NCBI GenBank assembly: GCA_016787895.1
Contig: JAEUTN010000012.1
Span: 1-64,000, forward strand
Source of the DNA: Bacteroidia bacterium
Lineage (GTDB): Bacteria; Bacteroidota; Bacteroidia; B-17B0; Aurantibacillaceae
DNA: 64,000 bases
Reading direction: 5' to 3'
Positions 17,725-26,896 of the stretch are shown piece by piece. Each line of letters starts with the position of its first letter. The stretch's first letter is position 1. Made by a program: the position numbers and the translations under genes. Under the pieces are notes generated by a model. It was not told where the DNA came from. It worked only from the letters and a program-made list of their open reading frames with translations, and did not search any database.

Positions 17725-18291
17725 TTGAAAAGGTTGATCCGGAATTATAAAATAAGTTTACTTGAACATTTTAGTTCAAGCAGGAATTTTTTTGTCGCTT
17801 GTCTAATAGTGGTTCAACACCCGCTTATGGCCCAAACCCTGGAAACGGTTCCTTTTGTCGATCTATCAAGGTATTCCGGAAAATGGTACGAAATTGCCTC
17901 TTTCCCTCAGCGGTTTCAAAAAGGTTGTACCTGCACAACAGCTGAATACACCCTTAGTGATAAAGGTTATGTGATAGTGGAAAACACATGCAGGAAAGAC
18001 AGTGTAAATGGACCTGTTAAAGGCATCAAAGGAAAAGCCTGGGTACAGAAGAACTCAGGCAACGCTAAATTAAAAGTGCAATTTTTCTGGCCCTTCAGGG
18101 GAAATTACTGGATCATCGACCTGGCGAATGATTATAGTTATGCGGTGGTAAGTGAACCCGGAAAAGCTTACCTCTGGATTTTGTGCAGAACAAACACCAT
18201 GCCTGAAGAAGAGTACCGGGCCATTGTTGAACGCCTGAAAACAAAAGGATTCGCTACCGAAAAGCTTCAAAAAACCACTCACACCCATTAA
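17725..18291 (+). CDS. Lipocalin (Blc family)
   Basis: 188 residues when started at TTG 17725, the only start that gives a charged n-region before the hydrophobic segment (FFVACLIVVQHPLMAQ); the ATG at 17827 would lie inside that segment. The mature part carries the lipocalin signature SGKWYEIASFPQRFQKGC (about residues 51-68), the middle motif FFWPFRGNYWIIDL and YLWILCRT near the end, as in bacterial Blc. Blc proteins bind lipids such as lysophospholipids and are usually lipoproteins; here I see no lipobox, so it is probably a soluble periplasmic protein. The start is the uncertain point. Confidence 0.88.
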   Translation: MKRLIRNYKISLLEHFSSSRNFFVACLIVVQHPLMAQTLETVPFVDLSRYSGKWYEIASFPQRFQKGCTCTTAEYTLSDKGYVIVENTCRKDSVNGPVKGIKGKAWVQKNSGNAKLKVQFFWPFRGNYWIIDLANDYSYAVVSEPGKAYLWILCRTNTMPEEEYRAIVERLKTKGFATEKLQKTTHTH

Positions 18292-18356
18292 TTTGTATGC
18301 TTCGGCGGAAGGAATTGAATTGTCTTGTTATATTCGCCTTCAACTGAACCAACTGA

Positions 18357-19502
18357 ATGAATTCAGGAAAACAAGGTGTGTACTTTCAAAATCTGGATGG
18401 ACTAAGGGGCATTGCGGCTTTAGCGGTGGTACTTTTTCATGCGGCCAATTGGTTCGAGTACGCCAATACGGCCTTTTCTCGAGTACTTTATCAAGTACTT
18501 TCCTTCAATTCTCTTGGTGGGGAACTGGGTGTTCTCTTTTTTTTTATCCTGAGTGGCTTTCTGATTACTTACCTGATGTTTGAAGAAACATCAAAAAAAG
18601 GAAGCATCAGTATCGGTAATTTTTACATGCGCAGGGTATTGCGCATTTGGCCGCTTTACTACTTATCGGTTTTCGTAGGCTTTATGCTATTTCCGGTGCT
18701 GGTAAGTCATCATTCCCTTCCTGCCAGTCAAAACTCAAACATTTTAATGTATTTGGGATTTGCTGCCAACTTCGACCATATTCTCTCAGGTTCTCCAAGC
18801 AACGGCATGTTGGGTGTACAATGGAGTGTGGCTGTTGAGGAGCAATATTATCTTCTGTGGCCCCTGTTTTTTTACGCATTTGGGAAGTCGCGTTTTTTTC
18901 CTGCTTTTATTGGTATTAGTGTTTTCCTTTCGGAATATTATTTTTCTCAATCTAGTTCAGGTGCTGTCAGGTACTTTCACTTTTTTTCTAACTTTCGTTT
19001 CCTGGCCTTTGGTGCTTTTCTGGCTTGGATTGCTTATTTCCACACAGGAAAAATTGAAGCCAGGTTCGCAAAATGCAGCCCATTGGTTCTAACACTGATA
19101 TATGTAACTGGCCTTCTTTTACTTTTTTTCCACAAACCCTTGTCTTCCATCTCACTTTACTTATCCTACATTTTGCATTTTGTTCCAATTTTATTCTTTG
19201 GATTTGTAATCCTTGAACAAAATTTTTCGAAGAACTCCGCCTTTAAGATTAGCAAAGTTCCGGTGCTGACCTGGCTTGGCAAAATCAGCTATGGCATGTA
19301 TTTAATCCACATGATAGGTATCTACTTTGTTTTAGCCCTTTTCCCCAGGGGAACAGATTATTACCTTCTAAAAATTCTGTTCTCAATAATTCTGACTATC
19401 TTCATAAGCCATTTAAGTTATAATTTCCTCGAGTCCCATTTCTTAAAGCTTAAATCGCGATTCAGTTCAACTAAAACACACCTAAATAAACAAACACAAT
19501 GA
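18357..19502 (+). CDS. Acyltransferase 3 family membrane protein (OafA/YrhL type)
   Basis: 381 residues with about ten membrane spans. The family signature is near the N-terminus: LDGLRGIAALAVVLFHAANW, with the conserved Arg and the catalytic His, and WSVAVEEQYYLLWPLFF in the middle. Members move acyl groups (often acetyl) from the cytoplasm to extracytoplasmic sugars such as O-antigen, peptidoglycan or exopolysaccharide. No glycan gene cluster is nearby, so the acceptor cannot be inferred. Its stop overlaps the start of the next gene (ATGA, 19499-19502). Confidence 0.93.
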   Translation: MNSGKQGVYFQNLDGLRGIAALAVVLFHAANWFEYANTAFSRVLYQVLSFNSLGGELGVLFFFILSGFLITYLMFEETSKKGSISIGNFYMRRVLRIWPLYYLSVFVGFMLFPVLVSHHSLPASQNSNILMYLGFAANFDHILSGSPSNGMLGVQWSVAVEEQYYLLWPLFFYAFGKSRFFPAFIGISVFLSEYYFSQSSSGAVRYFHFFSNFRFLAFGAFLAWIAYFHTGKIEARFAKCSPLVLTLIYVTGLLLLFFHKPLSSISLYLSYILHFVPILFFGFVILEQNFSKNSAFKISKVPVLTWLGKISYGMYLIHMIGIYFVLALFPRGTDYYLLKILFSIILTIFISHLSYNFLESHFLKLKSRFSSTKTHLNKQTQ

Positions 19503-20152
19503 AAATCGCCGTATTAGGAACCGGAAATGTAGGACACACAATAGGCACCAAACTTATTGTGCTTGGTCATACTGTAATGATGGGTTCACGCAGTGCCGAT
19601 AACCCCAAAGCGAAAGCCTTTGTTGCCGAACACCCAAACGAAGCTTCTGCCGGCACTTTCTCTGACGCTGCCCGCTTTGGGGAATTGATATTTAACTGTA
19701 CCTCCGGAGCAGGAAGCCTTGAAGCTTTAGGCTTGGCGGGTGCTCACAATTTAAAAGGCAAAACCCTGATCGATCTTTCCAACCCGCTTGATTTTTCAAA
19801 AGGTAATCCACCCTCACTTTCCATCGTCAACACCAATTCGCTTGGTGAAGAAATCCAAAAGCAGTTTCCTGAAACAAAGGTGGTAAAAACACTCAACACC
19901 ATGTGGTGCGGGCTCATGGTAAACCCAGGACTGATTGGCGGAGGCGATCACCAGGTGTTTTTGTGTGGTAACCACGAAGACGCGAAGGAAAAAACCAAAG
20001 TCCTTCTTAAAGCCTTTGGATGGAAAGAAAAGAACATACTTGATTTGGGTGATATCAGCGCCGCAAGGGGTACCGAAATGTACCTGCCCCTGTGGCTCAG
20101 AATTTGGGGCGCTACCAAAAATGGCAGTTTTAACCTCAAACTGGTCAGTTAA
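19499..20152 (+). CDS. NADP-dependent F420 reductase-like oxidoreductase
   Basis: 217 residues. A Rossmann fold begins at the N-terminus: MKIAVLGTGNVGHTIGTKL has GxGxxG, and MGSRSADNPKA follows the second strand as in NADP-preferring members. LIDLSNPLDFSKG and VVKTLNTMWCGLM are typical of the F420_oxidored family (PF03807), which in bacteria usually acts as an NADPH-dependent reductase with unknown substrates. There is no sign that this organism makes F420, so the family name should not be taken as the activity. Translationally coupled to the acyltransferase gene. Confidence 0.87.
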   Translation: MKIAVLGTGNVGHTIGTKLIVLGHTVMMGSRSADNPKAKAFVAEHPNEASAGTFSDAARFGELIFNCTSGAGSLEALGLAGAHNLKGKTLIDLSNPLDFSKGNPPSLSIVNTNSLGEEIQKQFPETKVVKTLNTMWCGLMVNPGLIGGGDHQVFLCGNHEDAKEKTKVLLKAFGWKEKNILDLGDISAARGTEMYLPLWLRIWGATKNGSFNLKLVS

Positions 20153-20181
20153 CACCGAGCCGCAAAGTTAATTTAATGTGT

Positions 20182-20212
20182 TTTGATGCGATTTAATTTA
20201 AATGTATCTTCA
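20182..20212 (+). promoter_or_regulatory. Possible promoter of the CHAD/SRAP genes
   Basis: TTTG (20182-20185), a 19-base spacer and TATCTTCA (20205-20212), which matches TAnnTTTG at four of six fixed positions. It lies 71 bases before the CHAD gene. Confidence 0.4.
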
Positions 20213-20282
20213 ACTCCCCGGGATCTGGCTTGTATTCCCTTCTAAGGATGCAATAAAGTGTCGCGGACAAAAACTCTGATGT

Positions 20283-21071
20283 ATGCAATCGTTGGAAATC
20301 ATTCGCTCCTATTTAAAAAAGAGGGAAGAAACCATTGCTGATCTTCTGAAAACAAAAACGAACAAACAAGCGCCTGAAAATTTTCATCAGCTTCGTGTAG
20401 AAATTAAAAAAACAAGGGCCGCTCTTTCCTTGCTTTCCACCTGCGCCTCTTCCGTTGATTTGAAACAAAAAATGGCGCCCTACCGCGACCTTTTTAAACA
20501 GGCGGGAAAAATAAGGGAGTTGCAGTTGCATAAAACTTACCTGCACAAACACAGCGGTGCCAAAGAAATGCCGGTGTACAACAAAACCATTGAAGCACAA
20601 ACCTCTGAAGAAATTAAACGATTTAGTGCACTAAAAAAACAAAAGGAGATCAGATCCATGGCGCACAATTCCGGCTCCTTGCGATTATCCCCCTTAAACA
20701 TCAACGATACCACCCTGGAAAACACATTGGAGCAGGAGCAGGAAACGATTGTGAAACTGCTTGCAAAAAGCAAACTCAAGGTGCCCCAGATGCACGACCT
20801 GCGCAAACGTATCAAACGGTTTCATTTTCTCAGCACACTCATTCCATTAAAATCAAAAAAACTCAAAGGTTTGGATGAATTTCAGGAATTGCTGGGCAAA
20901 TGGCACGATTACGAAGTGTTTGGAGAAGAATTACAAAAAGCCGCTAAACTTCAGAACATTCCCATTGAGGAAAAAAAGAAGATCAGAAAACTCAAACCCA
21001 AGGTGGTTCAAAAACGCGAAACCCTTTTTAAAAAAATCGACAAGTCGCGTTTCTCTCTCATTAAAAACTAA
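20283..21071 (+). CDS. CHAD domain protein
   Basis: 262 residues, very basic and helical. The two halves each carry a CHAD-type motif: FHQLRVEIKKTRAALSLL (about residues 38-55) and MHDLRKRIKRFHFLSTLI (about 170-187), with conserved His and Arg/Lys. CHAD domains bind inorganic polyphosphate through these basic residues. No polyphosphate kinase, exopolyphosphatase or CYTH domain is attached or adjacent. It is followed after 5 bp by the SRAP gene. Confidence 0.9.
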   Translation: MQSLEIIRSYLKKREETIADLLKTKTNKQAPENFHQLRVEIKKTRAALSLLSTCASSVDLKQKMAPYRDLFKQAGKIRELQLHKTYLHKHSGAKEMPVYNKTIEAQTSEEIKRFSALKKQKEIRSMAHNSGSLRLSPLNINDTTLENTLEQEQETIVKLLAKSKLKVPQMHDLRKRIKRFHFLSTLIPLKSKKLKGLDEFQELLGKWHDYEVFGEELQKAAKLQNIPIEEKKKIRKLKPKVVQKRETLFKKIDKSRFSLIKN

Positions 21072-21076
21072 GCCTC

Positions 21077-21868
21077 ATGTGTTACGATGTCACCTCCGGA
21101 CTTCAGGCACTGATTAAATACGCCAAACACCGGCACGACGACCCGGAATACATTCGTTCACTGGAAAAAAAACTGGAGGACTGGATCAAACAATTTGAGG
21201 CCCACCATCACGTTTCAGGTTTCACGCATCCCCGTTTAATGGTGTTTACCAACCTGCGCCCTTACGAGCCACAGGCTTTTTATTGGGGGCTGATTCCATC
21301 CTGGGTAAAGGACGAAGACGGGGCAAAAAAAATCATTACACAAACTCTCAATGCCCGTTCTGAAAGTATTTTCGAAAAACCGGCCTTCCGAACTTCCGCC
21401 AAATCCAAACGATGCCTGGTGTATGTGGATGCATTTTTTGAACACCATCATTTTAAAGGAAAAACCTATCCCTTTCAAATCAGCGCTATAGACGATTCTC
21501 CTTTGGCTCTCGCGGGTTTATGGGAAGAATGGGTCAACAAAACTACCGGTGAAATTATTCCTACGCTGAGCATTGTCACTTGCAAAGCCAATAGCATCAT
21601 GAGTAAGATCCATAACAATCCCAAATTGCCGGAAGCACGCATGCCCGTGATACTGCCCAGGGACAAACAAAACGATTGGTTAGCTTCTTATGATGAAGAT
21701 TCAGGAGTACAAAAATTACTGAACCTTTGTGTTCCCTATCCTGATGAATTACTGAAATACCACACAGTTGGCCCACTCAGGGGAAAAAACTATAAAGGCG
21801 ACACAGCACAAACCGAAGCCCCTGTGCATTATGAAGAACTGGCATCGGAGTTCCCTTCGGGAATATGA
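21077..21868 (+). CDS. SRAP family protein (YedK/HMCES, abasic-site shield)
   Basis: 263 residues. After Met removal the catalytic Cys2 is exposed (MCYDVTSG), as required for the thiazolidine crosslink with abasic sites in single-stranded DNA. NARSESIFEKPAFR, RCLVYVDAFFEHH (the Glu of the usual GFYEW motif is kept although the motif is altered) and IHNNPKLPEARMPVIL with the conserved His follow in family order. The protein probably guards abasic sites at replication forks. An insertion of ~40 residues near the N-terminus (ALIKYAKHRHDDPEYIRSL) makes it longer than E. coli YedK (222 residues). Confidence 0.93.
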   Translation: MCYDVTSGLQALIKYAKHRHDDPEYIRSLEKKLEDWIKQFEAHHHVSGFTHPRLMVFTNLRPYEPQAFYWGLIPSWVKDEDGAKKIITQTLNARSESIFEKPAFRTSAKSKRCLVYVDAFFEHHHFKGKTYPFQISAIDDSPLALAGLWEEWVNKTTGEIIPTLSIVTCKANSIMSKIHNNPKLPEARMPVILPRDKQNDWLASYDEDSGVQKLLNLCVPYPDELLKYHTVGPLRGKNYKGDTAQTEAPVHYEELASEFPSGI

Positions 21869-21993
21869 GCTTCTGTAAATTCGTGTGCCTTTGTGAATTG
21901 GTAATTGTTCCACTTTGTAAAAAAGGTTAAACCTTACGGGCGGGTGTTCATTCTTGTATCCTTTTTACAATATTTGCTTTATACACGTTTTGT

Positions 21994-24723
21994 GTGAAAA
22001 AAGGACTGCTGATAGCGTTTGCCTTGTTGCTCTGTAATACCTACAAGGCGCAGTTCATCACCTTCAAAGGCAACATTTCGGATACCAGCGCCGGGCAGAG
22101 TTTACCCAATGCACTCATGATGGCCATCAAATTCAAGGATTCAACCCTGGTTGGTCATAGCCGCAGCAACGACCAAGGAGTTTTCAAACCCATCCGTGTT
22201 CCTCTTGACACATACATAGTTATTCTTTCTCATCCTTCCTTCAGTGACAAAACCTATCTTTTGGTTCCAAACCCAAAGGACAGTCTTTATACATTTAGGA
22301 ATGTTGTATTGCCTCAAAAATCGATTGAACTCAAGGAAGTGGAGATTATAGCCTACCGCGAAAAAAGTTATTACAAAGGCGATACCCTGGTGTTCACGGC
22401 TGACTCCTTCAAAACCGCTGCCAACGCTACAGTTGAGGACTTGCTCAAAAAACTCCCTGGGGTTAAAGTCGACGCGAATGGTAAAATTACCATACAAGGC
22501 AAAGAGGTTGACCAGGTGCTGGTTGACGGGGATGAGTTTTTTGGAAGCGATCCCACCATGGCCACCCGCAACCTGAACGCCAATATTGTGGACAATGTGC
22601 AGGTATATGAAAAGAAAAACGAAAACGCCGAAAACAGCAATGAAACACTCAAAATTGTCAACCTCAAACTGAAAGAGGATTCTAAAAAAGGCTTTTTCGG
22701 AAAAACGTCTGCGGCCAGCGATTTTTCACAGTTTTACGAGGGCGACCTTTTGTTTAACCGCTTCAAAGGCTCTCAAAAAATTTCTGTTTTTGGTTTATTG
22801 AGCAATACGCCGAAAAATGGTTTTGACTGGAGCGACAACGACAAATATGGTTTGAGCAACGAATACAAATACTCCTACGACCCTGAAACCAATAGCTGGA
22901 ACAGCAATGGAGAAGACAAAACTGGTATACCGCAAACAGCTAAAACCGGATTTTATTTTAACGATAAGTTTGGCAAAAATACCAAGTTCAATGCCGATTA
23001 CAGTTACCGCAACAACAGTCTGGAAACAGGAAGTGAAACCAACACCCAATACTTTTTTACCGACACCAATTTTTACAACGCTCAAAAACTCAACAACCGG
23101 TTTAGCAACCAAAGCCATCGTTTGAACATGAATCTGGTGCACAAGCTGGACTCTTTAACAGAATTAACCCTGCGGCCCAAATTGAATTACAGCAGCGGCT
23201 CACGAGCCAACCAACAATACGATGGTTTTTTAAGTTCAGAAAACCTGCTGACCCGCGAAACCAACATTAACAACTCCAACACCAATGAGGCCATGGATGG
23301 AAACGTATTTATCCGTTTGAGCCGAAATTTTAAAAAGAAGGACCGTAACCTCAGCATCAATTATCAGCCTTCTATAGCTAAAACCACTTCCAACACCGAG
23401 TTGAACAGCTATTACACCTTTGTTACGGGAACCATTGCCGACTCTTCCTTGTTTCAGAAACGGGAACAATCTACCTCCCGCTTCGATCAAATGGCCGGTG
23501 TCAGTTATACGGAACCTCTTTCTAAAAAACACAAACTGGAATTTAAATACACATTTAACCGAAACACCAACAATTCAGCACTGAACACTTATAATTTTGA
23601 CGGTACGGAATACAGTATTTTTGATTCTTTACAATCGAACAATTTTGAAAACGTGACTTACCTGCACAACGCCGGGGCAAAATTTATTTACGATGTGAAG
23701 AAGTACCGTTTTAGCATTGGCGGTAATTACAGAAGCATAGAACAACAGAACCTCAACCTCAGCAATAACCGAAGGCTCAGCAATACCGTGGGTAACTTTT
23801 TACCGAATGCCGGTTTTGTTTGGAGAATTAGTCAGGGATCCAACCTTAATATCAATTACAACAGCAGTTTCCGTCAGCCCAGTGTTGATCAACTTCAGCC
23901 CGTAATTGACAATACCGACCCCAACCGTTTAAAAACAGGTAATCCGGATCTTAAACCGCAATTCGATAACAGTATTAATCTTAATTACTATTTCTACAAA
24001 GGCATCAGCGATGTGAACCTCTATTCCGGCGCCTATTTTAAGCATGTGAACAACGAGATTAACGAAACCACGTATTTCGATTCTATCGGACGCTCTGTAA
24101 CCGCACCTTTAAACATACAAGGTAATTACGTTGGCAGTGCTTATGTGGGGGGCGGGTTTCCGATCTTTAAACGCTATTTGAAACTCTACTATAACCTGAA
24201 TGGGAGCTATAACAACAACGTATCTTACCTGAACCGTCAGGAAAACATTACTACCCATTTAGTTTTGGCTCCCAACCTGAACCTGGCCAGAGAGAATGAA
24301 AAATTATCGTATGGCATTGGTGGTAGTTACCAATACCAGGTACCCAAACAAACCATCAATCCGGCTTCGGTTAAACCGTATTACAGTTATGAATTGAATG
24401 CCAATGTCAGGGTGAAATTTCCAAAACAATTTTTGTTGCAATCTGATGCCGTTTACACCAACAACGGCAACCGTTCTCCGGGATTTAATTTGAATTATAT
24501 CATATGGAACGCCTCGTTAAGTAAAACGTTTTTGAAATCAGAAAGTTTAATTCTTTCAGCAGAACTAAACGACATCCTTAACCAAAACATCAGTAACCAA
24601 AGGAACATTGAAGCCAATAAAATTTCCGATATCAAAACGCAGATCATTAAACGCTACATTTTAATCCGACTGCTTTATAAGTTTACCAGCCAACAAGCCA
24701 AAGCCAACAATGAAGAAAGTTAA
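21994..24723 (+). CDS. Outer-membrane beta-barrel protein with carboxypeptidase-like N-domain
   Basis: 909 residues, GTG start followed by a signal peptide (LLIAFALLLCNTYKAQ). Residues ~22-110 form a carboxypeptidase regulatory-like domain (FKGNISDTSAGQSLPNALMM). A plug-like domain follows, with LLKKLPGVKVDANGKI, VLVDGDEFFGSDPTMATRNL and VDNVQVYEKK. The remainder is a large beta-barrel rich in Asn, Tyr and alternating strands. This is the TonB-receptor-like barrel family often found beside GLPGLI proteins; the ligand is unknown. The last 14 bases overlap the GLPGLI gene, a strong sign of an operon. Confidence 0.92.
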   Translation: MKKGLLIAFALLLCNTYKAQFITFKGNISDTSAGQSLPNALMMAIKFKDSTLVGHSRSNDQGVFKPIRVPLDTYIVILSHPSFSDKTYLLVPNPKDSLYTFRNVVLPQKSIELKEVEIIAYREKSYYKGDTLVFTADSFKTAANATVEDLLKKLPGVKVDANGKITIQGKEVDQVLVDGDEFFGSDPTMATRNLNANIVDNVQVYEKKNENAENSNETLKIVNLKLKEDSKKGFFGKTSAASDFSQFYEGDLLFNRFKGSQKISVFGLLSNTPKNGFDWSDNDKYGLSNEYKYSYDPETNSWNSNGEDKTGIPQTAKTGFYFNDKFGKNTKFNADYSYRNNSLETGSETNTQYFFTDTNFYNAQKLNNRFSNQSHRLNMNLVHKLDSLTELTLRPKLNYSSGSRANQQYDGFLSSENLLTRETNINNSNTNEAMDGNVFIRLSRNFKKKDRNLSINYQPSIAKTTSNTELNSYYTFVTGTIADSSLFQKREQSTSRFDQMAGVSYTEPLSKKHKLEFKYTFNRNTNNSALNTYNFDGTEYSIFDSLQSNNFENVTYLHNAGAKFIYDVKKYRFSIGGNYRSIEQQNLNLSNNRRLSNTVGNFLPNAGFVWRISQGSNLNINYNSSFRQPSVDQLQPVIDNTDPNRLKTGNPDLKPQFDNSINLNYYFYKGISDVNLYSGAYFKHVNNEINETTYFDSIGRSVTAPLNIQGNYVGSAYVGGGFPIFKRYLKLYYNLNGSYNNNVSYLNRQENITTHLVLAPNLNLARENEKLSYGIGGSYQYQVPKQTINPASVKPYYSYELNANVRVKFPKQFLLQSDAVYTNNGNRSPGFNLNYIIWNASLSKTFLKSESLILSAELNDILNQNISNQRNIEANKISDIKTQIIKRYILIRLLYKFTSQQAKANNEES

Positions 24724-25429
24724 ATCGTGTCTTATCGCTTTTTGTCTGCTTGCCGGTGTTATGGGTCAGGCACAGATTCATTCGGCAAAGATTACCTTTG
24801 AGCGCAAAACCAATCTTTATAAAAAATTTAAGGATCAGGGAACCCAGCGTTGGATAAAGGAAGAGGACCGCATTAAGATTGAGTATTTTGAATTGCTGGT
24901 GAACGACAGCATGGCATTGTTTAAACCACAGGAAAGTGAATTGCGGGAAACCTATGCCTGGGCAACTGCAAAAAACACGGTGTTGCAGGATGCCAATAGC
25001 CAAAGCCGTTATATGATCAAAACCATTTGGGGAGAGGAGTTGCACTTAACCGATTCTTTATTCAAACGGGAATGGAAAATCACCGAAAGCAGCCGGAAAA
25101 TAGCGGGTTACTCCTGCCGGAAGGCCTTCTGGCAGGCCAACGACAGTGTGCGTATTTATGCCTGGTTCAGTTACGACATAGTGCCTTCTTTTGGTCCCGA
25201 AAGTTTTAACGGTTTACCCGGCACCATCCTCGGCCTTGCCACCGAGGACGGAGGAGTGGTGTACTTCGCAAAAACGGTGCAGGTGGTAAAAACCGAACCG
25301 GCTCAATTTGTATTGCCCAAAAAGAAAAAAGTGTATACAGTGACTGAACTGAAGACCATGCTTACCAAACAATACGGTACCGAAAAATGGTTTCCACAGA
25401 TGATAAATTCCCAATTTGGTATTTGGTAG
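24710..25429 (+). CDS. GLPGLI family protein
   Basis: 239 residues with a signal peptide (MKKVKSCLIAFCLLAGVMGQ, cleavage near AQ). The family signature is FNGLPGTILGLATEDGG (about residues 166-182). GLPGLI proteins are restricted to Bacteroidota, exported, and of unknown function; they occur next to TonB-receptor-like barrels as here. The gene begins inside the end of the barrel gene, implying coupled translation and perhaps a periplasmic partner of that barrel. It ends FPQMINSQFGIW. Confidence 0.92.
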   Translation: MKKVKSCLIAFCLLAGVMGQAQIHSAKITFERKTNLYKKFKDQGTQRWIKEEDRIKIEYFELLVNDSMALFKPQESELRETYAWATAKNTVLQDANSQSRYMIKTIWGEELHLTDSLFKREWKITESSRKIAGYSCRKAFWQANDSVRIYAWFSYDIVPSFGPESFNGLPGTILGLATEDGGVVYFAKTVQVVKTEPAQFVLPKKKKVYTVTELKTMLTKQYGTEKWFPQMINSQFGIW

Positions 25430-25467
25430 ATTATAAGTTAATGATTTTATCCACCAACGGTCTCCAT

Positions 25468-25495
25468 CTTGAATCTTGAATCTTGAATCTTGAAT
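25468..25495. repeat. Tandem heptamer CTTGAAT, four copies
   Basis: Four perfect head-to-tail copies of CTTGAAT between the GLPGLI gene and the next barrel gene. It may be a slippage-prone minisatellite or the residue of a small repeat. It lies about 92 bp before the next start codon, so an effect on that promoter is possible but not shown. Confidence 0.75.
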
Positions 25496-25586
25496 TTTTC
25501 AAAAAAACGCCTAGCTTTGATACAACAACCAAAAAGAATTTGCGTTTCAATGGTATTCAAATATTGTTTAACCAAACCCTTAAACC

Positions 25587-26198
25587 ATGAAAAAGATCCT
25601 TGTTTTACTCTTATTAGCTAATGTGTGTGCCGCTCAGGAAACCACAGAAAAAGCTCATCGTTACCTTGGACTTGGATACAAGCTGGGGATATTTCAAACC
25701 AGCGATTTGTATTCCAATTTCGCACCGGTCAACCGCCTTATGGTAAACGTGGACCCCATTAAATACCTGAGGATTGATGTTCAATATGGATTCTCAAACT
25801 CTTCAAACGAACAATTCATGTACAATGGTGGTGTACAACAAAAAGTAACACTCGATTCTAAAAAATCTGTGATGCAATTTGGGGCTTTTGGAACCTATGA
25901 ATTTGATGATATGATGATGTACCTGGGTTTTCGTTATGGCTTCGGCAAGGCATCCAACGATCAAATCAATTATATAGGTACCATGTATGTGACGGAAACA
26001 AATAGGGAAAAATCCAACATCCTCTCACCTGTCTTAGGGGCAGAGTACCGTTTTGGGAATCGTTTTAGTGTTGGGGCTGAAATCAGCTATCTTATTGTCA
26101 ACAGTGAATACGACCCGGCCAACATCAATGCTCAAAATACCAACTCGAGTTTGAAATTACTTGAATCCACAGCGTTTTTCAGATTCTTTCCGTTTTAA
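25587..26198 (+). CDS. Small outer-membrane beta-barrel protein, paralogue 1
   Basis: 203 residues with a signal peptide (MKKILVLLLLANVCAAQ). The mature part begins HRYLGLGYKLGI and alternates amphipathic strands (YLRIDVQYGF, MMYLGFRYGFGKASND, LGAEYRFGNRFSVGAEISYL), ending in a Phe-rich strand (TAFFRFFPF) typical of outer-membrane barrels with a C-terminal aromatic residue. About eight to ten strands are likely. Function unknown. It is followed after 13 bp by a paralogue that shares the same start and end signatures. Confidence 0.82.
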   Translation: MKKILVLLLLANVCAAQETTEKAHRYLGLGYKLGIFQTSDLYSNFAPVNRLMVNVDPIKYLRIDVQYGFSNSSNEQFMYNGGVQQKVTLDSKKSVMQFGAFGTYEFDDMMMYLGFRYGFGKASNDQINYIGTMYVTETNREKSNILSPVLGAEYRFGNRFSVGAEISYLIVNSEYDPANINAQNTNSSLKLLESTAFFRFFPF

Positions 26199-26211
26199 CA
26201 GGTGCTAAACA

Positions 26212-26802
26212 ATGAAAAAGCTGATCCTTTTTCTTCTGTTCTCACAGAGCATTTGTGCTCAGGAACAAAAACTAAAACCGCACCGTTATTTGGGTCTTGG
26301 TTTTAATTTCGGTTCTCTGCAATCCACTGAGTTTGTTTTGAACGTGGATCCTTCGAAATACTTAAGAACTGAATTCCGTTACGGACAAAGAAAATCATCG
26401 GAGGAAGTATTTTATCAGAACAATAACGGTCAGCAATTATCTGCCAATCTCCTGTCAACCTCACGATCCATGCGACTTGGCTTATTTGGTCTGCTACCTA
26501 TAGATGATCTTCTGTTGTTTGGCGGTTTTAGATACAGTTGGGGAAAATCCAGCAACGATTACCTTGGCTATGATTCCTTTTATATGGGGTATTACGTTTA
26601 TGAAAGCACCAGCCTTATCAATCAAATTGAAACGGTACTGGGCGCGGAATACCGTTTTGCCAACCGCCTTGCGCTGGGGGCTGAAACCGCATACATTTTG
26701 GGGAAAACCGATAATTCCAGCACCGCTTTGAACGCCCAACACGGAACCAACAAACAAAATTATTTCAGAACCACCGCCTTTATTCGCTTTTTCCCATTTT
26801 AA
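26212..26802 (+). CDS. Small outer-membrane beta-barrel protein, paralogue 2
   Basis: 196 residues, signal peptide MKKLILFLLFSQSICAQ. It shares with the preceding gene HRYLGLG, NVDPSKYLRTEFRYG, GGFRYSWGKSSND, LGAEYRFANRLALGAE and the end TAFIRFFPF, so the two arose by tandem duplication and have since diverged. It lacks the ~10 residues between the first two strands of paralogue 1. Probably the last gene of a two-gene operon. Function unknown. Confidence 0.82.
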   Translation: MKKLILFLLFSQSICAQEQKLKPHRYLGLGFNFGSLQSTEFVLNVDPSKYLRTEFRYGQRKSSEEVFYQNNNGQQLSANLLSTSRSMRLGLFGLLPIDDLLLFGGFRYSWGKSSNDYLGYDSFYMGYYVYESTSLINQIETVLGAEYRFANRLALGAETAYILGKTDNSSTALNAQHGTNKQNYFRTTAFIRFFPF

Positions 26803-26847
26803 ACCTTTATGTACCAAAGCTGTTACAATTAAAAGAGTAGAATAAGA

Positions 26848-26879
26848 TTTGGAATACACATTCCGTTTTATTATATTTG
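26848..26879 (+). promoter_or_regulatory. Promoter of the TetR gene with internal operator
   Basis: TTTG (26848-26851), a 20-base spacer and TATATTTG (26872-26879) fit the Bacteroidota consensus TTTG/TAnnTTTG completely. Within the spacer, GGAATACACATTCC (26851-26864) is a perfect 5-bp inverted repeat, a plausible TetR operator. GTTACAA (26822-26828) and TTGTAAC (26880-26886) form a second, wider inverted repeat around the promoter. Confidence 0.7.
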
Positions 26880-26896
26880 TTGTAACATTTAATAGT

